DNA from: Propionicimonas paludicola
Lineage (GTDB): Bacteria > Actinomycetota > Actinomycetes > Propionibacteriales > Propionibacteriaceae
Length of the DNA: 64,000 nucleotides
Direction: 5' to 3'
Assembly: GCF_002563675.1 (NCBI RefSeq)
Contig: NZ_PDJC01000001.1
Location: 3,100,001-3,164,000, forward strand
Positions 14,985 through 22,433 of the stretch are shown piece by piece. A program made the position numbers and the translations under genes. Position 1 is the first letter of the stretch; the number at the start of each line of letters is the position of its first letter. The notes under the pieces were generated by a model. It had not been told where the DNA came from. It made no database searches and worked only from the letters and a program-made list of their open reading frames with translations.

Positions 14985-16235
14985 TCAGTGCTCCAGGAGC
15001 ACGAGGCGGGTCGGCTTACCGCCGGTCTTGATCGTCTTGGCCACCTTGCGCAGGTCGGTGGTCAGGCTGATCACGCGACCCGACTGGGGCACCGAGACAT
15101 ACGCGCGGGTGTCGCCGATGGCCAGATCGGGCAGGATCGCGTACTCGGTGGTCTCGTCGATGGCCGTGGAGATCTTCTTCATCACCTTCCGCTCGCGGAT
15201 CAGGGAGCCGGTCGAGGCATTGCGCAGCTGCAGGTAGCCCTGGTGGGTGAGCACGTACAGCTTGGTCCGATCAGCGGAGAAGTCGACCGCGACCGCGGTG
15301 CGTCGATGCTTGCCATTGGCCAGTTTCACCGAGGTGATGGTCGGCACCGCGGTGCTGGTGTCGATGCGGTGCAAGGCGGTGAGGGCACCCTCGTTGCTTC
15401 CCCAGACGATCGAGCCGGTGCCGCGGTGCAGGGCTCCGTCGCGGAAGCCGTCGGGGTAGCTGACAAAGGACTGCTCACCGACGCCCGGGACGGACGGGAC
15501 CACCCGCAGTCCGTTGCCGCAGGCGAAGATCACCCGGCTGCTGTCGGAGGTCAGGACGCTGCCGTGCAGCGCCGGGCATGAGCCGGTGCCGCGGGAGAGG
15601 ACGGTTCCCGTGCGGGCGTCGATCACCTGACTGGTGCCGATCACGTTGCCGACGTGCAGCAACTCGGTGCCGTCGGGCGCCGTGACCTGGGTGAAGCTGT
15701 AGTGGCCGGGCGTGCCCAGGCTCAGGGCGCCGGCGTTGATATCGCCCAGGCCGGAGACCTTGGTCGGGTCGATCAGCTGCAGCTTGCCGTTGGCTTCCAG
15801 GGCGATCCCGATCTTGCCGTCGATCTCGGGCAGTCGGCCGTCGTGCACCCCGCCGGAGGAGTTGGCGATCCAGGTTCGGGCGACGTAGGGACGTCCGGCC
15901 TTGCCGGTGGACTCGTCGTAGGCGGTGTCGATCATGGTGACGTGGTCGCGATCGGTGCTGCGACCGCGGAAGGCGAAGGCCAGCGTGCCGTCGGTGCTGG
16001 CGGCCAGGCTGATCGGGGCCTTCGGGGTGGAGATTCGCTCGCGCACCGCCTGGTCGTCGATCACGATGACGTTGCCGGAGGAGGAGTCGGTGACCAGGAG
16101 CCGATCGGCGACCGTCCAGACCTCAGGCACTCGAGGGACGCTCTCGTGGGCTTGGGCGGTGGTGGCCGGGGACAGTGCGGTGGCGAGCAGCAGGCTGCCC
16201 ACCCCCGCGGCTAGGAAGAAGCTGTGGATTCGCAT
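14985..16235 (-). CDS. Secreted AztD-like zinc-binding protein, Zur-type control
   Basis: 416 aa with a Sec signal peptide (about 1-29, ending TTAQA-HE). The mature part is beta-propeller-like, with repeated blades and a region GSCPALHGSVLTSDSSRVIFACGNGL matching the conserved Cys-Pro-x-x-His-Gly and second Cys of the periplasmic zinc chaperone AztD. The His-rich loop of classical AztD is not seen. AztD hands zinc to the ABC-binding protein AztC; no aztABC genes are in this window, so its partner is unknown. A perfect Zur-type palindrome fills the promoter spacer and the transcript looks leaderless, so expression should rise under zinc limitation. Confidence 0.75.
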   Translation of the reverse strand: MRIHSFFLAAGVGSLLLATALSPATTAQAHESVPRVPEVWTVADRLLVTDSSSGNVIVIDDQAVRERISTPKAPISLAASTDGTLAFAFRGRSTDRDHVTMIDTAYDESTGKAGRPYVARTWIANSSGGVHDGRLPEIDGKIGIALEANGKLQLIDPTKVSGLGDINAGALSLGTPGHYSFTQVTAPDGTELLHVGNVIGTSQVIDARTGTVLSRGTGSCPALHGSVLTSDSSRVIFACGNGLRVVPSVPGVGEQSFVSYPDGFRDGALHRGTGSIVWGSNEGALTALHRIDTSTAVPTITSVKLANGKHRRTAVAVDFSADRTKLYVLTHQGYLQLRNASTGSLIRERKVMKKISTAIDETTEYAILPDLAIGDTRAYVSVPQSGRVISLTTDLRKVAKTIKTGGKPTRLVLLEH

Positions 16236-16241
16236 AGCAGA

Positions 16242-16247
16242 AGATTA
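16242..16247 (-). promoter_or_regulatory. -10 box of the AztD-like gene
   Basis: TAATCT, 6 bases before the ATG. A TTGCTT -35 candidate lies at 16266-16271, 18 bases upstream, and the Zur-type box fills the spacer. Confidence 0.7.
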
Positions 16248-16262
16248 TGAGAATCATTCTCA
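16248..16262. promoter_or_regulatory. Zur/Fur-type operator
   Basis: TGAGAATCATTCTCA is a perfect 7-1-7 palindrome like the actinobacterial Zur consensus. It lies wholly between the -35 and -10 boxes of the AztD-like gene. Zur is favoured over Fur because of the gene it controls. Confidence 0.85.
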
Positions 16263-16314
16263 ACAAAGCAAGCCCGTCGAACCTGGTTCACCTCCGGCCA
16301 CCTGGCGTCCGGCC

Positions 16315-16320
16315 TAGACT
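16315..16320 (+). promoter_or_regulatory. -10 box of leaderless gene at 16327
   Basis: TAGACT followed by 6 bases and the GTG start. Confidence 0.6.
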
Positions 16321-16326
16321 GAAGCC

Positions 16327-16620
16327 GTGATCTTCAAGCGCGTTGGTGAGGGCCGTCCCTACCCCGAACATGGGTATCTGCAGAAGCAATGGGCGGCGAT
16401 CGCACCGCAGCAGGTGCAGCTCTCGGACCTGGTCACCACCAAACGGAACCTCGATCTGGAGTCCCTGCTCGAAGACGACTCGACGTTCTACGGAGACCTG
16501 TTCGCGCACGTCGTGGCGTACCAGGGCGACCTCTATCTCGAGGACGGTCTGCACCGGGCCTTGCGGGCCGCCCTGCAGCAGCGAACGACAGTGCACGCCC
16601 GGGTGTTGGTTCTCCAGTAA
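16327..16620 (+). CDS. Conserved actinobacterial EDGLHR-motif protein (sometimes labelled VapB-like)
   Basis: 97 aa, leaderless GTG start. The conserved stretch LVTTKRNLDLESLLEDDSTF and the motif YLEDGLHRALRAALQQ recall the ParB/Srx fold, in which a DGxHR-type motif binds nucleotide, but the chain is too short for a full nuclease. Close homologues in actinomycetes are often annotated as a VapB antitoxin; there is no toxin gene beside it and I see no DNA-binding domain, so I do not adopt that label. It precedes the LytR_C gene by 54 bases, an arrangement I believe is common in actinobacteria. Confidence 0.7.
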   Translation: MIFKRVGEGRPYPEHGYLQKQWAAIAPQQVQLSDLVTTKRNLDLESLLEDDSTFYGDLFAHVVAYQGDLYLEDGLHRALRAALQQRTTVHARVLVLQ

Positions 16621-16674
16621 TCTGGACGACGCCGCGTCGGCGGCCAGCGGAACACCACTGAGGCAGGAGCACAG

Positions 16675-17259
16675 GTGAGGAAGGTCCTTCGGGTCGTCAA
16701 GACGCCGATCACGCTCATCGCGCTGCTGGCGATCCTGGGTTACGGGGCCTGGTGGGGCTACAAGACCTACAGCGTCCCGCTGATCAAGGCGGCCGATACC
16801 TGCGTGATGACCGATGTCGGCAGCGCCCTGACTCCGGACAAGGTCACCGTCCGCACCTACAACGGCAGCGAAGTGCCCCGGCTGGCCAAGGATGCCCGTG
16901 GCTACCTGCTCTCGTGGCATTTCCGGGTGATCGACTACAACAACAGCGAACGCCGGGTGCCCGGCATCGTGGTGATCGGGAACTCGGTCAACGACCCCGA
17001 GGTGAAGCTCGTCCAGCAGTTCTTCCCGGGTTCGACCGCCGAGGCGGACGGACGGACCAGCCACGTCGTCGACGTGATTCTGGGCACCAAGTTCGAGCAG
17101 CTGAACAACCCGAAGGCGACCTATCCGGTGAAGGGTCCGATCTGTCTGCCGGCCCCGCGGGCGACCCCGACGGGCGAGGTGAGCGACCCCGCCACCGAGG
17201 AGCCGGTGCCGTCCGAGTCGGCCAGCGCCAGCCCGTCCGGCAAGCCCAGCAAGAAGTAG
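16675..17259 (+). CDS. Membrane-anchored LytR C-terminal domain protein
   Basis: 194 aa. A short basic N-terminus and one transmembrane helix (about 10-30) are followed by a LytR_C domain (about 52-165) containing VTVRTYNGSEVPRLAKDARGYL, then a Ser/Pro/Glu-rich tail ending KPSKK. LytR_C domains occur as extensions of, or stand-alone partners to, LytR-CpsA-Psr enzymes that attach glycopolymers to peptidoglycan. The chain has no LCP catalytic domain, so it is probably an accessory envelope protein. GTG start at 16675 follows GGAGCACAG. Confidence 0.82.
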   Translation: MRKVLRVVKTPITLIALLAILGYGAWWGYKTYSVPLIKAADTCVMTDVGSALTPDKVTVRTYNGSEVPRLAKDARGYLLSWHFRVIDYNNSERRVPGIVVIGNSVNDPEVKLVQQFFPGSTAEADGRTSHVVDVILGTKFEQLNNPKATYPVKGPICLPAPRATPTGEVSDPATEEPVPSESASASPSGKPSKK

Positions 17260-17298
17260 TCGCTTCGGCCCTTCCGGTCAACGCGTGGACGCCGCGGC

Positions 17299-18783
17299 TC
17301 AGCCGCCGGCCTGCCAGCGGGCCAGCCGGCCGCCGGAGGCGATGCTGCGCAGACGACGCTCCACGGTCGGACGGTCCTTGCCATTGGTGACCACCAGCAG
17401 ATCGTCCCCGGTGCGGACGATCTGATCCGGCCCCGGCGCGAACGGCTCACCGTCGCGGATGATCAGCGAGACCACCGAGTTGCGCGGCAACCGCAGCTCG
17501 CGGATGGTCACCCCGTGCAGTCGGGAGCCCTGCGGGACGTGCACCTGCAACATGTCGGCCTTGATGGTGTCCAGCGGGGCGAACTCGAACTCCACATCGG
17601 TGGCGTCGTCGCCCTTGGAGACCTTCAGCACCCGCGCCAGCCACGGCAGGGTCGGCGCCTGGATCAGGGTGAACACCACCACGAAGGCGAAGACCAGGTC
17701 GAACAGGGTCTCCGCGCCCGGGGCGCCGGCGGCCAACGGGACCGTGGCCATGATGATCGGGACGGCACCGCGCAGCCCGGCCCACGAGATGAAGACCTGT
17801 TCTCGCCAGGGCACCTTGAACCAGACCAGACAGACGAACACCGACACCGGACGGGCGATCAGAGTCAGGAAGGCGCCGGCGGCCACCCCGATCAAGTCGA
17901 TGCTCAGCGGCACCTTGAACGGGTCGGCCAGCACGCCCAGCATCACGAACAGCCCGATCTGGGCCACCCAGCCGATCCCTTCGGCGAAGGAACGGGTGGC
18001 GTGCCGGTGCGGTAGTTGGCCGTTGCCGAGCATGAGGGCGGTGACGTAGACCGCGGCGAAGCCGGAGACGTGGGCCATGCTGCCCAGTCCGTAGGAGAGC
18101 ACCGCCCAGCCCATGGCGGCCAGCGGGTAGAGGCCCGCGGCCGGCAGCGCCACCGTCCGCAGCGCACGGACGCCCAGCCAGCCCATCGCCACACCGACGG
18201 CCAGACCGCCGACCAGTTCGACCAGGATCAGGCCGACCATCCAGACCGGTCCGCCTTCGGTGCCACCACCGAGCGTCCAACTGGTGGCGGTGGCCACCAG
18301 CAGCACGATCGGCGCGTCATTGAAGCCCGACTCGGCCTCCAGGGTGGCCCGCAGCTTCGAGGGCAGCGGCACCCGACGTAGCACCGAGAAGATGGCGGCC
18401 GCGTCGGTGGGTGAGGTGATCGCACCGAGCAGGATGGCACTGGTCGGGTCGAGCCCGAGCACGTAGTGGGCGAACAACGCCATCAGCCCGACCGAGACGC
18501 CGACGCCGAGGGTGGCGAGCAGGATGGCGCTCGGCAGCGCCGATTTGATCTCCGACCAGCGGGTGGTGAAACCGCCCTCGCCCAGGATCAGGACCAGTGC
18601 GGCGAAGCCCAGGGAGTGGGCCAGATCGGCGTCATCGAAGTTGAGTCCGAGCGCTCCGACGGTGACGCCCAGGCCCAGGAAGAGCAACAGGGACGGCAGT
18701 CCGAACCGGCTTCCCAGCCGGGCGGCGCCGATGGATGCGAGCAGCAGTGCAGAACCAAGTAACAAGACTTGATCCAGTTGCAC
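17299..18783 (-). CDS. K+/H+ (or Na+/H+) antiporter, CPA1 type with RCK_C domain
   Basis: 494 aa from GTG 18783, which has AGGAG 5 bases upstream; the longer frame to 18954 has no membrane character. About 12 transmembrane segments occupy residues 1-390, with the CPA1 motif region GLNFDDADLAHSLGF and ESGFNDAPIVLL, whose Asn-Asp carries protons. Residues about 405-490 form a TrkA-C/RCK_C domain (DMLQVHVPQGSRLHGVTIREL) that binds a ligand to gate transport. This layout matches NhaP2/CvrA-type potassium/proton antiporters. Stands alone, converging with the LytR_C gene. Confidence 0.9.
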   Translation of the reverse strand: MQLDQVLLLGSALLLASIGAARLGSRFGLPSLLLFLGLGVTVGALGLNFDDADLAHSLGFAALVLILGEGGFTTRWSEIKSALPSAILLATLGVGVSVGLMALFAHYVLGLDPTSAILLGAITSPTDAAAIFSVLRRVPLPSKLRATLEAESGFNDAPIVLLVATATSWTLGGGTEGGPVWMVGLILVELVGGLAVGVAMGWLGVRALRTVALPAAGLYPLAAMGWAVLSYGLGSMAHVSGFAAVYVTALMLGNGQLPHRHATRSFAEGIGWVAQIGLFVMLGVLADPFKVPLSIDLIGVAAGAFLTLIARPVSVFVCLVWFKVPWREQVFISWAGLRGAVPIIMATVPLAAGAPGAETLFDLVFAFVVVFTLIQAPTLPWLARVLKVSKGDDATDVEFEFAPLDTIKADMLQVHVPQGSRLHGVTIRELRLPRNSVVSLIIRDGEPFAPGPDQIVRTGDDLLVVTNGKDRPTVERRLRSIASGGRLARWQAGG

Positions 18784-18853
18784 ACGGCTCCTTTCCAGGC
18801 GACAGGTTACCGGTCGAGGCTCATCGGCCGCCCGGGAGGCTTCGGATATGCGG

Positions 18854-18890
18854 ACGGGCCGGCTCCGCAGCAGCTGCGGAACCGGCCCGT
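18854..18890. terminator. Terminator after dhaM
   Basis: Arms 18854-18869 (acgggccggctccgca) and 18875-18890 pair over 16 bp with one G-U and a 5-base loop, 9 bases past the dhaM stop on the minus strand. Confidence 0.8.
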
Positions 18891-18898
18891 CGTTGGAC

Positions 18899-19291
18899 TT
18901 ACTCGAACAGCTCTCTGGCGCGTCCGGCCGCCACCACGGCGTCCAGGTCGCCACCGACCTGGGAGGTCACCGCAGCAGCCACCGCACCTTCGACCAGCGG
19001 GCCGTCACTGAACTTCACGTGCGCGGCCTCGTCCTCGTCCAGGAACTCCAGGACCGAGTCCACGGTCATGGTCGCCGAGCCGAGATCGGTGAGGATCGCC
19101 ACATCGAGCCCGGCCTCCCGCAACTCGGTGATCGCGGCCGACACCTTGTCGAACGAGGTGCCGATCCGTCCGTCGTCGGTGCCGCCGGCCGCCCGCAACT
19201 GCACGTCACGGGCCATCTGCGAAGCGAGTTCGACGACTCCGTCCGCGAGCTGGGCGGAGTGCGAGACGATCACCAGACCGACGCTGCTCAT
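18899..19291 (-). CDS. dhaM: PTS-dependent dihydroxyacetone kinase, phosphotransferase subunit DhaM
   Basis: 130 aa, the EIIA(Man)-like domain only, without the HPr and EI-like extensions of the E. coli protein. The phosphorylated His is in VGLVIVSHSAQLADG near the N-terminus. It takes phosphate from HPr and passes it to the ADP bound to DhaL, so dihydroxyacetone is phosphorylated at the expense of phosphoenolpyruvate. ATG overlaps the dhaL stop. General PTS genes must be elsewhere. Confidence 0.92.
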   Translation of the reverse strand: MSSVGLVIVSHSAQLADGVVELASQMARDVQLRAAGGTDDGRIGTSFDKVSAAITELREAGLDVAILTDLGSATMTVDSVLEFLDEDEAAHVKFSDGPLVEGAVAAAVTSQVGGDLDAVVAAGRARELFE

Positions 19292-19917
19292 GCCCCGGCT
19301 GCCTTCGCCGCCTCGTCGAGCAGGTAGGCCGTCGAGGTGGACCCGGGATCCTTGTGGCCGATCGACCGCTCGCCCAGGTAGGACGCCCGGCCCTTGGTGG
19401 CCTGCATCGGAATGGTCGCCTCGGCACCAGCCGCAGCAGCGTCCGCCGCCGCCCGAAGGACGGCTGCCGGCGTCGCCCCGGCCTGCTGGGCGGCCGTGGC
19501 CGCCTCCAGAGCCGGAGTCCAGGCGTCCACCATGGTCTTCTCGCCGGTGGTCGCCTTGCCCCGAGCCACGATCCCCTCCAGGGCGGCCGCGATCATGGCG
19601 ACCACCTTCTCGGAATCCAGATCGCTGTCGGCGGCCTTGGCTGCCCGCATGAACGCGGTCCCGTACAACGGCCCGGCCGCACCGCCGACGGTGGACATCA
19701 GAGTCGATGCCACCATCTTCAGTACGCCCTGGACGTCCGGGATGCTGTCGTCGAGCTTGGCCACCACGGCTTTGAAGCCGCGCGACATGTTCTCGCCGTG
19801 ATCGCCGTCCCCGATCTCCCGGTCAAGGTCGATCAGTTCCATCCGATGCTCTTCGAGTGTGGCTTGGGCGCCGCGAATCCACGCCAGCGCCCAAGCCAGG
19901 GAAAGGTTGTCCGTCAC
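19288..19917 (-). CDS. dhaL: Dihydroxyacetone kinase, ADP-binding subunit DhaL
   Basis: 209 aa, usual length. The nucleotide and magnesium site is visible in LIDLDREIGDGDHGENMSRG, whose Asp residues bind two Mg ions, and in GGAAGPLYGTAFM and GKATTGEKTMVDAW. ADP stays bound and is re-phosphorylated by DhaM. GTG start; 10 bases after dhaK, so co-translated with it. Confidence 0.93.
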   Translation of the reverse strand: MTDNLSLAWALAWIRGAQATLEEHRMELIDLDREIGDGDHGENMSRGFKAVVAKLDDSIPDVQGVLKMVASTLMSTVGGAAGPLYGTAFMRAAKAADSDLDSEKVVAMIAAALEGIVARGKATTGEKTMVDAWTPALEAATAAQQAGATPAAVLRAAADAAAAGAEATIPMQATKGRASYLGERSIGHKDPGSTSTAYLLDEAAKAAGA

Positions 19918-19927
19918 TCGGTAATCC

Positions 19928-20929
19928 TCACACGCCGCGGCGGAAGGCCGGGGTGAGAACCGGAGCGTCCCACAGGGCGGTCAGCTCGTCGTCGAGAGCC
20001 AGCACGGTCACCGAGCAGCCCTGCATCTCCAGGCTGGTGATGTAGTTGCCGACCAGGGAACGGGTGACCTTCAGGCCAGCGGCCTCGAGGCGGGCCCGAG
20101 CGTGGTTGTACACGATGTACAGCTCGGCCTCGGGGGTGCCACCCATGCCGTTGACGAACAGCAGCACCTCGGTGCCGGCAGCCGGCTTGAGGTCGGCCAG
20201 GATCGGGTCGACCAGCTGGTCGGTGATCGAGTCGGCCGGGGCCATCGGGATGCGGTGGCGTCCGGGCTCGCCGTGGATGCCGATACCGATCTCGATCTCG
20301 TCATCGCTCAGGTCGAAGGACGGCTTGCCGGCGTGCGGGACGGTGCAGGCGGAGAGCGCCACACCCATCGAGCGCACCTTCGAGTTCACCTTCTCGGCCA
20401 CGGCCAGGACGGCGTCCAGGTCGTCGCCACGATCGGCGGCCGCACCGGCGATCTTCTCGACCAGGACGGTGCCGGCGACGCCGCGGCGTCCGGCGGTCCA
20501 GGTGGAGTCCTCGACGGCGACGTCGTCGTTGACCACGATGGTCTTGACGGTGATGCCCTCCATGTCGGCCATCTCGGCAGCGGTCTCGAAGTTGAGGACG
20601 TCGCCGGTGTAGTTCTTCACGATGTGCAGGACGCCCGCGCCACCGTCGACGGCCTTGGTGGCCTCGAAGATCGGGTCAGGGGTCGGGGAGGTGAAGACGG
20701 CGCCCGGAACGGCGGCGTCGAGCATGCCCTTGCCGACGTAACCCGCGTGCAGCGGCTCGTGGCCGGAGCCACCACCCGACACCAGGCCGACCTTGCCCTT
20801 GACCGGAGCATCGGCGCGAACGACGTAGTCAGGATCGAAATGCACGGTGACCAGATCGGCATGTGCTGCCTGGAAACCGGACAGGGTTTCGGCGACCACA
20901 TTCGCGGGGTCGTTGATCAGTTTCTTCAC
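19928..20929 (-). CDS. dhaK: Dihydroxyacetone kinase, substrate-binding subunit DhaK
   Basis: 333 aa from GTG 20929, preceded by AAGGAGAGCACCT, so that the product starts VKKLINDPANVV as in the family. The frame open to 21013 is non-coding. Dihydroxyacetone binds covalently to the His in ACTVPHAGKPSF (about residue 199). GGGSGHEPLHAGYVG near residue 52 is the other conserved signature. First gene of dhaKLM, producing dihydroxyacetone phosphate for glycolysis, for example from glycerol or sugar breakdown. Confidence 0.95.
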   Translation of the reverse strand: MKKLINDPANVVAETLSGFQAAHADLVTVHFDPDYVVRADAPVKGKVGLVSGGGSGHEPLHAGYVGKGMLDAAVPGAVFTSPTPDPIFEATKAVDGGAGVLHIVKNYTGDVLNFETAAEMADMEGITVKTIVVNDDVAVEDSTWTAGRRGVAGTVLVEKIAGAAADRGDDLDAVLAVAEKVNSKVRSMGVALSACTVPHAGKPSFDLSDDEIEIGIGIHGEPGRHRIPMAPADSITDQLVDPILADLKPAAGTEVLLFVNGMGGTPEAELYIVYNHARARLEAAGLKVTRSLVGNYITSLEMQGCSVTVLALDDELTALWDAPVLTPAFRRGV

Positions 20930-21264
20930 AGGTGCTCTCCTTTGAGACGTTGCGGGTGGGCTGGCTCCACTCTGCCCGGTTCGGAGGGTGCCGAAAAGGA
21001 GTGTCGCCCGCACTTTCGTTCACCGGCGGTCGGCCCGACTGAACGACTGTTCGCTGAGCCTCAGTAATCGTGCGAATGGCCTTGTCGGACGGGTGCTCCC
21101 GGGCTCACGTCGGCAGGCGTCCGGCAGCGTCCGGATGTCTCCGAGATGAAGACGATGGCCCGGGTTGCGTCCATCCGGCCACACGCTCGCGACAAGGGCG
21201 GACGGCGTTGAGGCCGTCCCCCGGTGAGCCACCGACAAGGGCGGACGGTGAGAACCGTCCCCGG
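20930..21264. other. Spacer between lacI and dhaK
   Basis: 335 bases without a gene. It holds the tandem hairpins just after the lacI stop and, nearer dhaK, a short dyad TGAACGACTGTTC (about 21042-21054). No clear -10 box could be fixed. No copy of the LacI operator found upstream of lacI is present here. Confidence 0.5.
21191..21263. repeat. Tandem GGACGG/CCGTCC hairpins after lacI
   Basis: Two copies that both begin gacaagggcggacgg. The first has a 7-bp stem (21200-21206 with 21213-21219) and a 6-base loop. The second has a 7-bp stem (21243-21249 with 21254-21260) closed by a GAGA (GNRA) tetraloop. They follow the lacI stop directly and probably end its transcript, but the shared flanks and the similar pair before lysC show a repeat family. 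Confidence 0.7.
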
Positions 21265-22275
21265 TCAGCGGGCGAAGGCCTCGAGACGGCGGACCACGAG
21301 CTCGGGCTCGATCAGGAGCTGTCGGGACGGTTCGCCGTTGGCGGCGGCCAGGGCCAGCTCGACGGCCAACCGGGCCGCCTCCTCGACCGGTTGGGCCACG
21401 CTGGACAGCCCCATGGCCCGGGCCACCGGGGTGTCGTCGAAGCCGACGATCGGCGCGTGGCCGTCGCGATGGCCGAACACCGACAAGGCGCCCATGGCCA
21501 TGGCATCGCTGCCGCAGACCACGGCGGTCACTCCGCGTTCCTGCAGGGCGGACGCAGCCGCGGCACCGGCCTTGGGGGTGTCCCGCTCGGTCAGCTCCTG
21601 ATCCCCGCCGACGCTCGGCACGCACTCGGCCAGCGCCTCCAGGCAGCCGGCCCGTCGATCCTCGCTGGCCCCGCCGACCCGCGGGCCGAGGTAACCGATC
21701 CGCCGATAACCGGCTGCGACCAGGTGTTCCACCGCGGCCCGGACGCCGACGCGTCCGTCCACGTCGACCCAGGAGTGCGGAGCTTCCGGACGCTCCCACT
21801 GCCGACCGAACGCAGAGAACGGCAGGCCGGCCTCCCACAGCGCGGCCGGTCGCGGGTCGCCGGGGTAGGTGTCGGAGATGATGGCCGCGTCGATCTGCGC
21901 CTCCTCGTGCAGCTCGACCAGGGCGTCGGCCTCGCTGCGCATGTCGTCGGCGCAGAACAGGGCGATCCGGTATCCGTGGGCCTGAGCGGCCTCGGTCACC
22001 GCGTGGGTGAAGCGGTCCATCAGGGCGCCCTCGATGCCGTCCCCGGCCGGGTAGAGGCGCAGCGCGATGGTCATCGAACGCTTGGTGCGCAGCGCCCGAG
22101 CGGCTGCGGACGGACGGTAGCCGCTGGCCTCGATCGCCTCCAGTACCCGGTTGCGGGTCTCCTCGCTGACGATGCTCGGGTTGTTCAGCACATTGGAGAT
22201 GGTCTGGCGGGAGAGTCCCAGCTGATCGCCGAGGGACGCCAAAGTTGCTCTCTTGCCGGCTTTGGCCTTGCTCAT
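21265..22275 (-). CDS. LacI-family transcriptional regulator of the GH65 locus
   Basis: 336 aa from ATG 22275 with GGAGG 6 bases upstream. The N-terminal helix-turn-helix is clear: ATLASLGDQLGLSRQTISNVLNN, with a hinge near residues 45-62. The rest is a periplasmic-binding-type sugar sensor domain. It is transcribed away from the first GH65 gene, and the gap holds two copies of TTTGATCGATCAAA-type dyads, so it most likely represses both itself and the GH65 operon until a di- or oligosaccharide or sugar phosphate is present. Confidence 0.9.
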   Translation of the reverse strand: MSKAKAGKRATLASLGDQLGLSRQTISNVLNNPSIVSEETRNRVLEAIEASGYRPSAAARALRTKRSMTIALRLYPAGDGIEGALMDRFTHAVTEAAQAHGYRIALFCADDMRSEADALVELHEEAQIDAAIISDTYPGDPRPAALWEAGLPFSAFGRQWERPEAPHSWVDVDGRVGVRAAVEHLVAAGYRRIGYLGPRVGGASEDRRAGCLEALAECVPSVGGDQELTERDTPKAGAAAASALQERGVTAVVCGSDAMAMGALSVFGHRDGHAPIVGFDDTPVARAMGLSSVAQPVEEAARLAVELALAAANGEPSRQLLIEPELVVRRLEAFAR

Positions 22276-22306
22276 CAGTGACCTCCGAGGCACGATTGTG
22301 CTTTAC

Positions 22307-22320
22307 TTTGATCGATCAAA
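22307..22320. promoter_or_regulatory. LacI-type operator 1
   Basis: TTTGATCGATCAAA, a perfect 14-bp palindrome with the central CG typical of LacI-family sites, 31 bases before the lacI start. Confidence 0.8.
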
Positions 22321-22372
22321 CCAGCGGACGCCCCCACATTTCTCAATGATGGACGTTTCGCGATCCACAAGC

Positions 22373-22386
22373 TTTGAACGATCAAA
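22373..22386. promoter_or_regulatory. LacI-type operator 2
   Basis: TTTGAACGATCAAA, one change from operator 1 and centred 66 bases away, on the GH65 side. Two sites would permit looping between them. Confidence 0.8.
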
Positions 22387-22433
22387 TGCCGATCAACCGG
22401 GGCCTGGCCTCGGGCTGAACCTCGGGGGGTTTG

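Noticed and set aside
16327-16620. VapB-type antitoxin call
   Set aside because: No toxin gene next to it and no ribbon-helix-helix or AbrB domain; neighbours are envelope genes.
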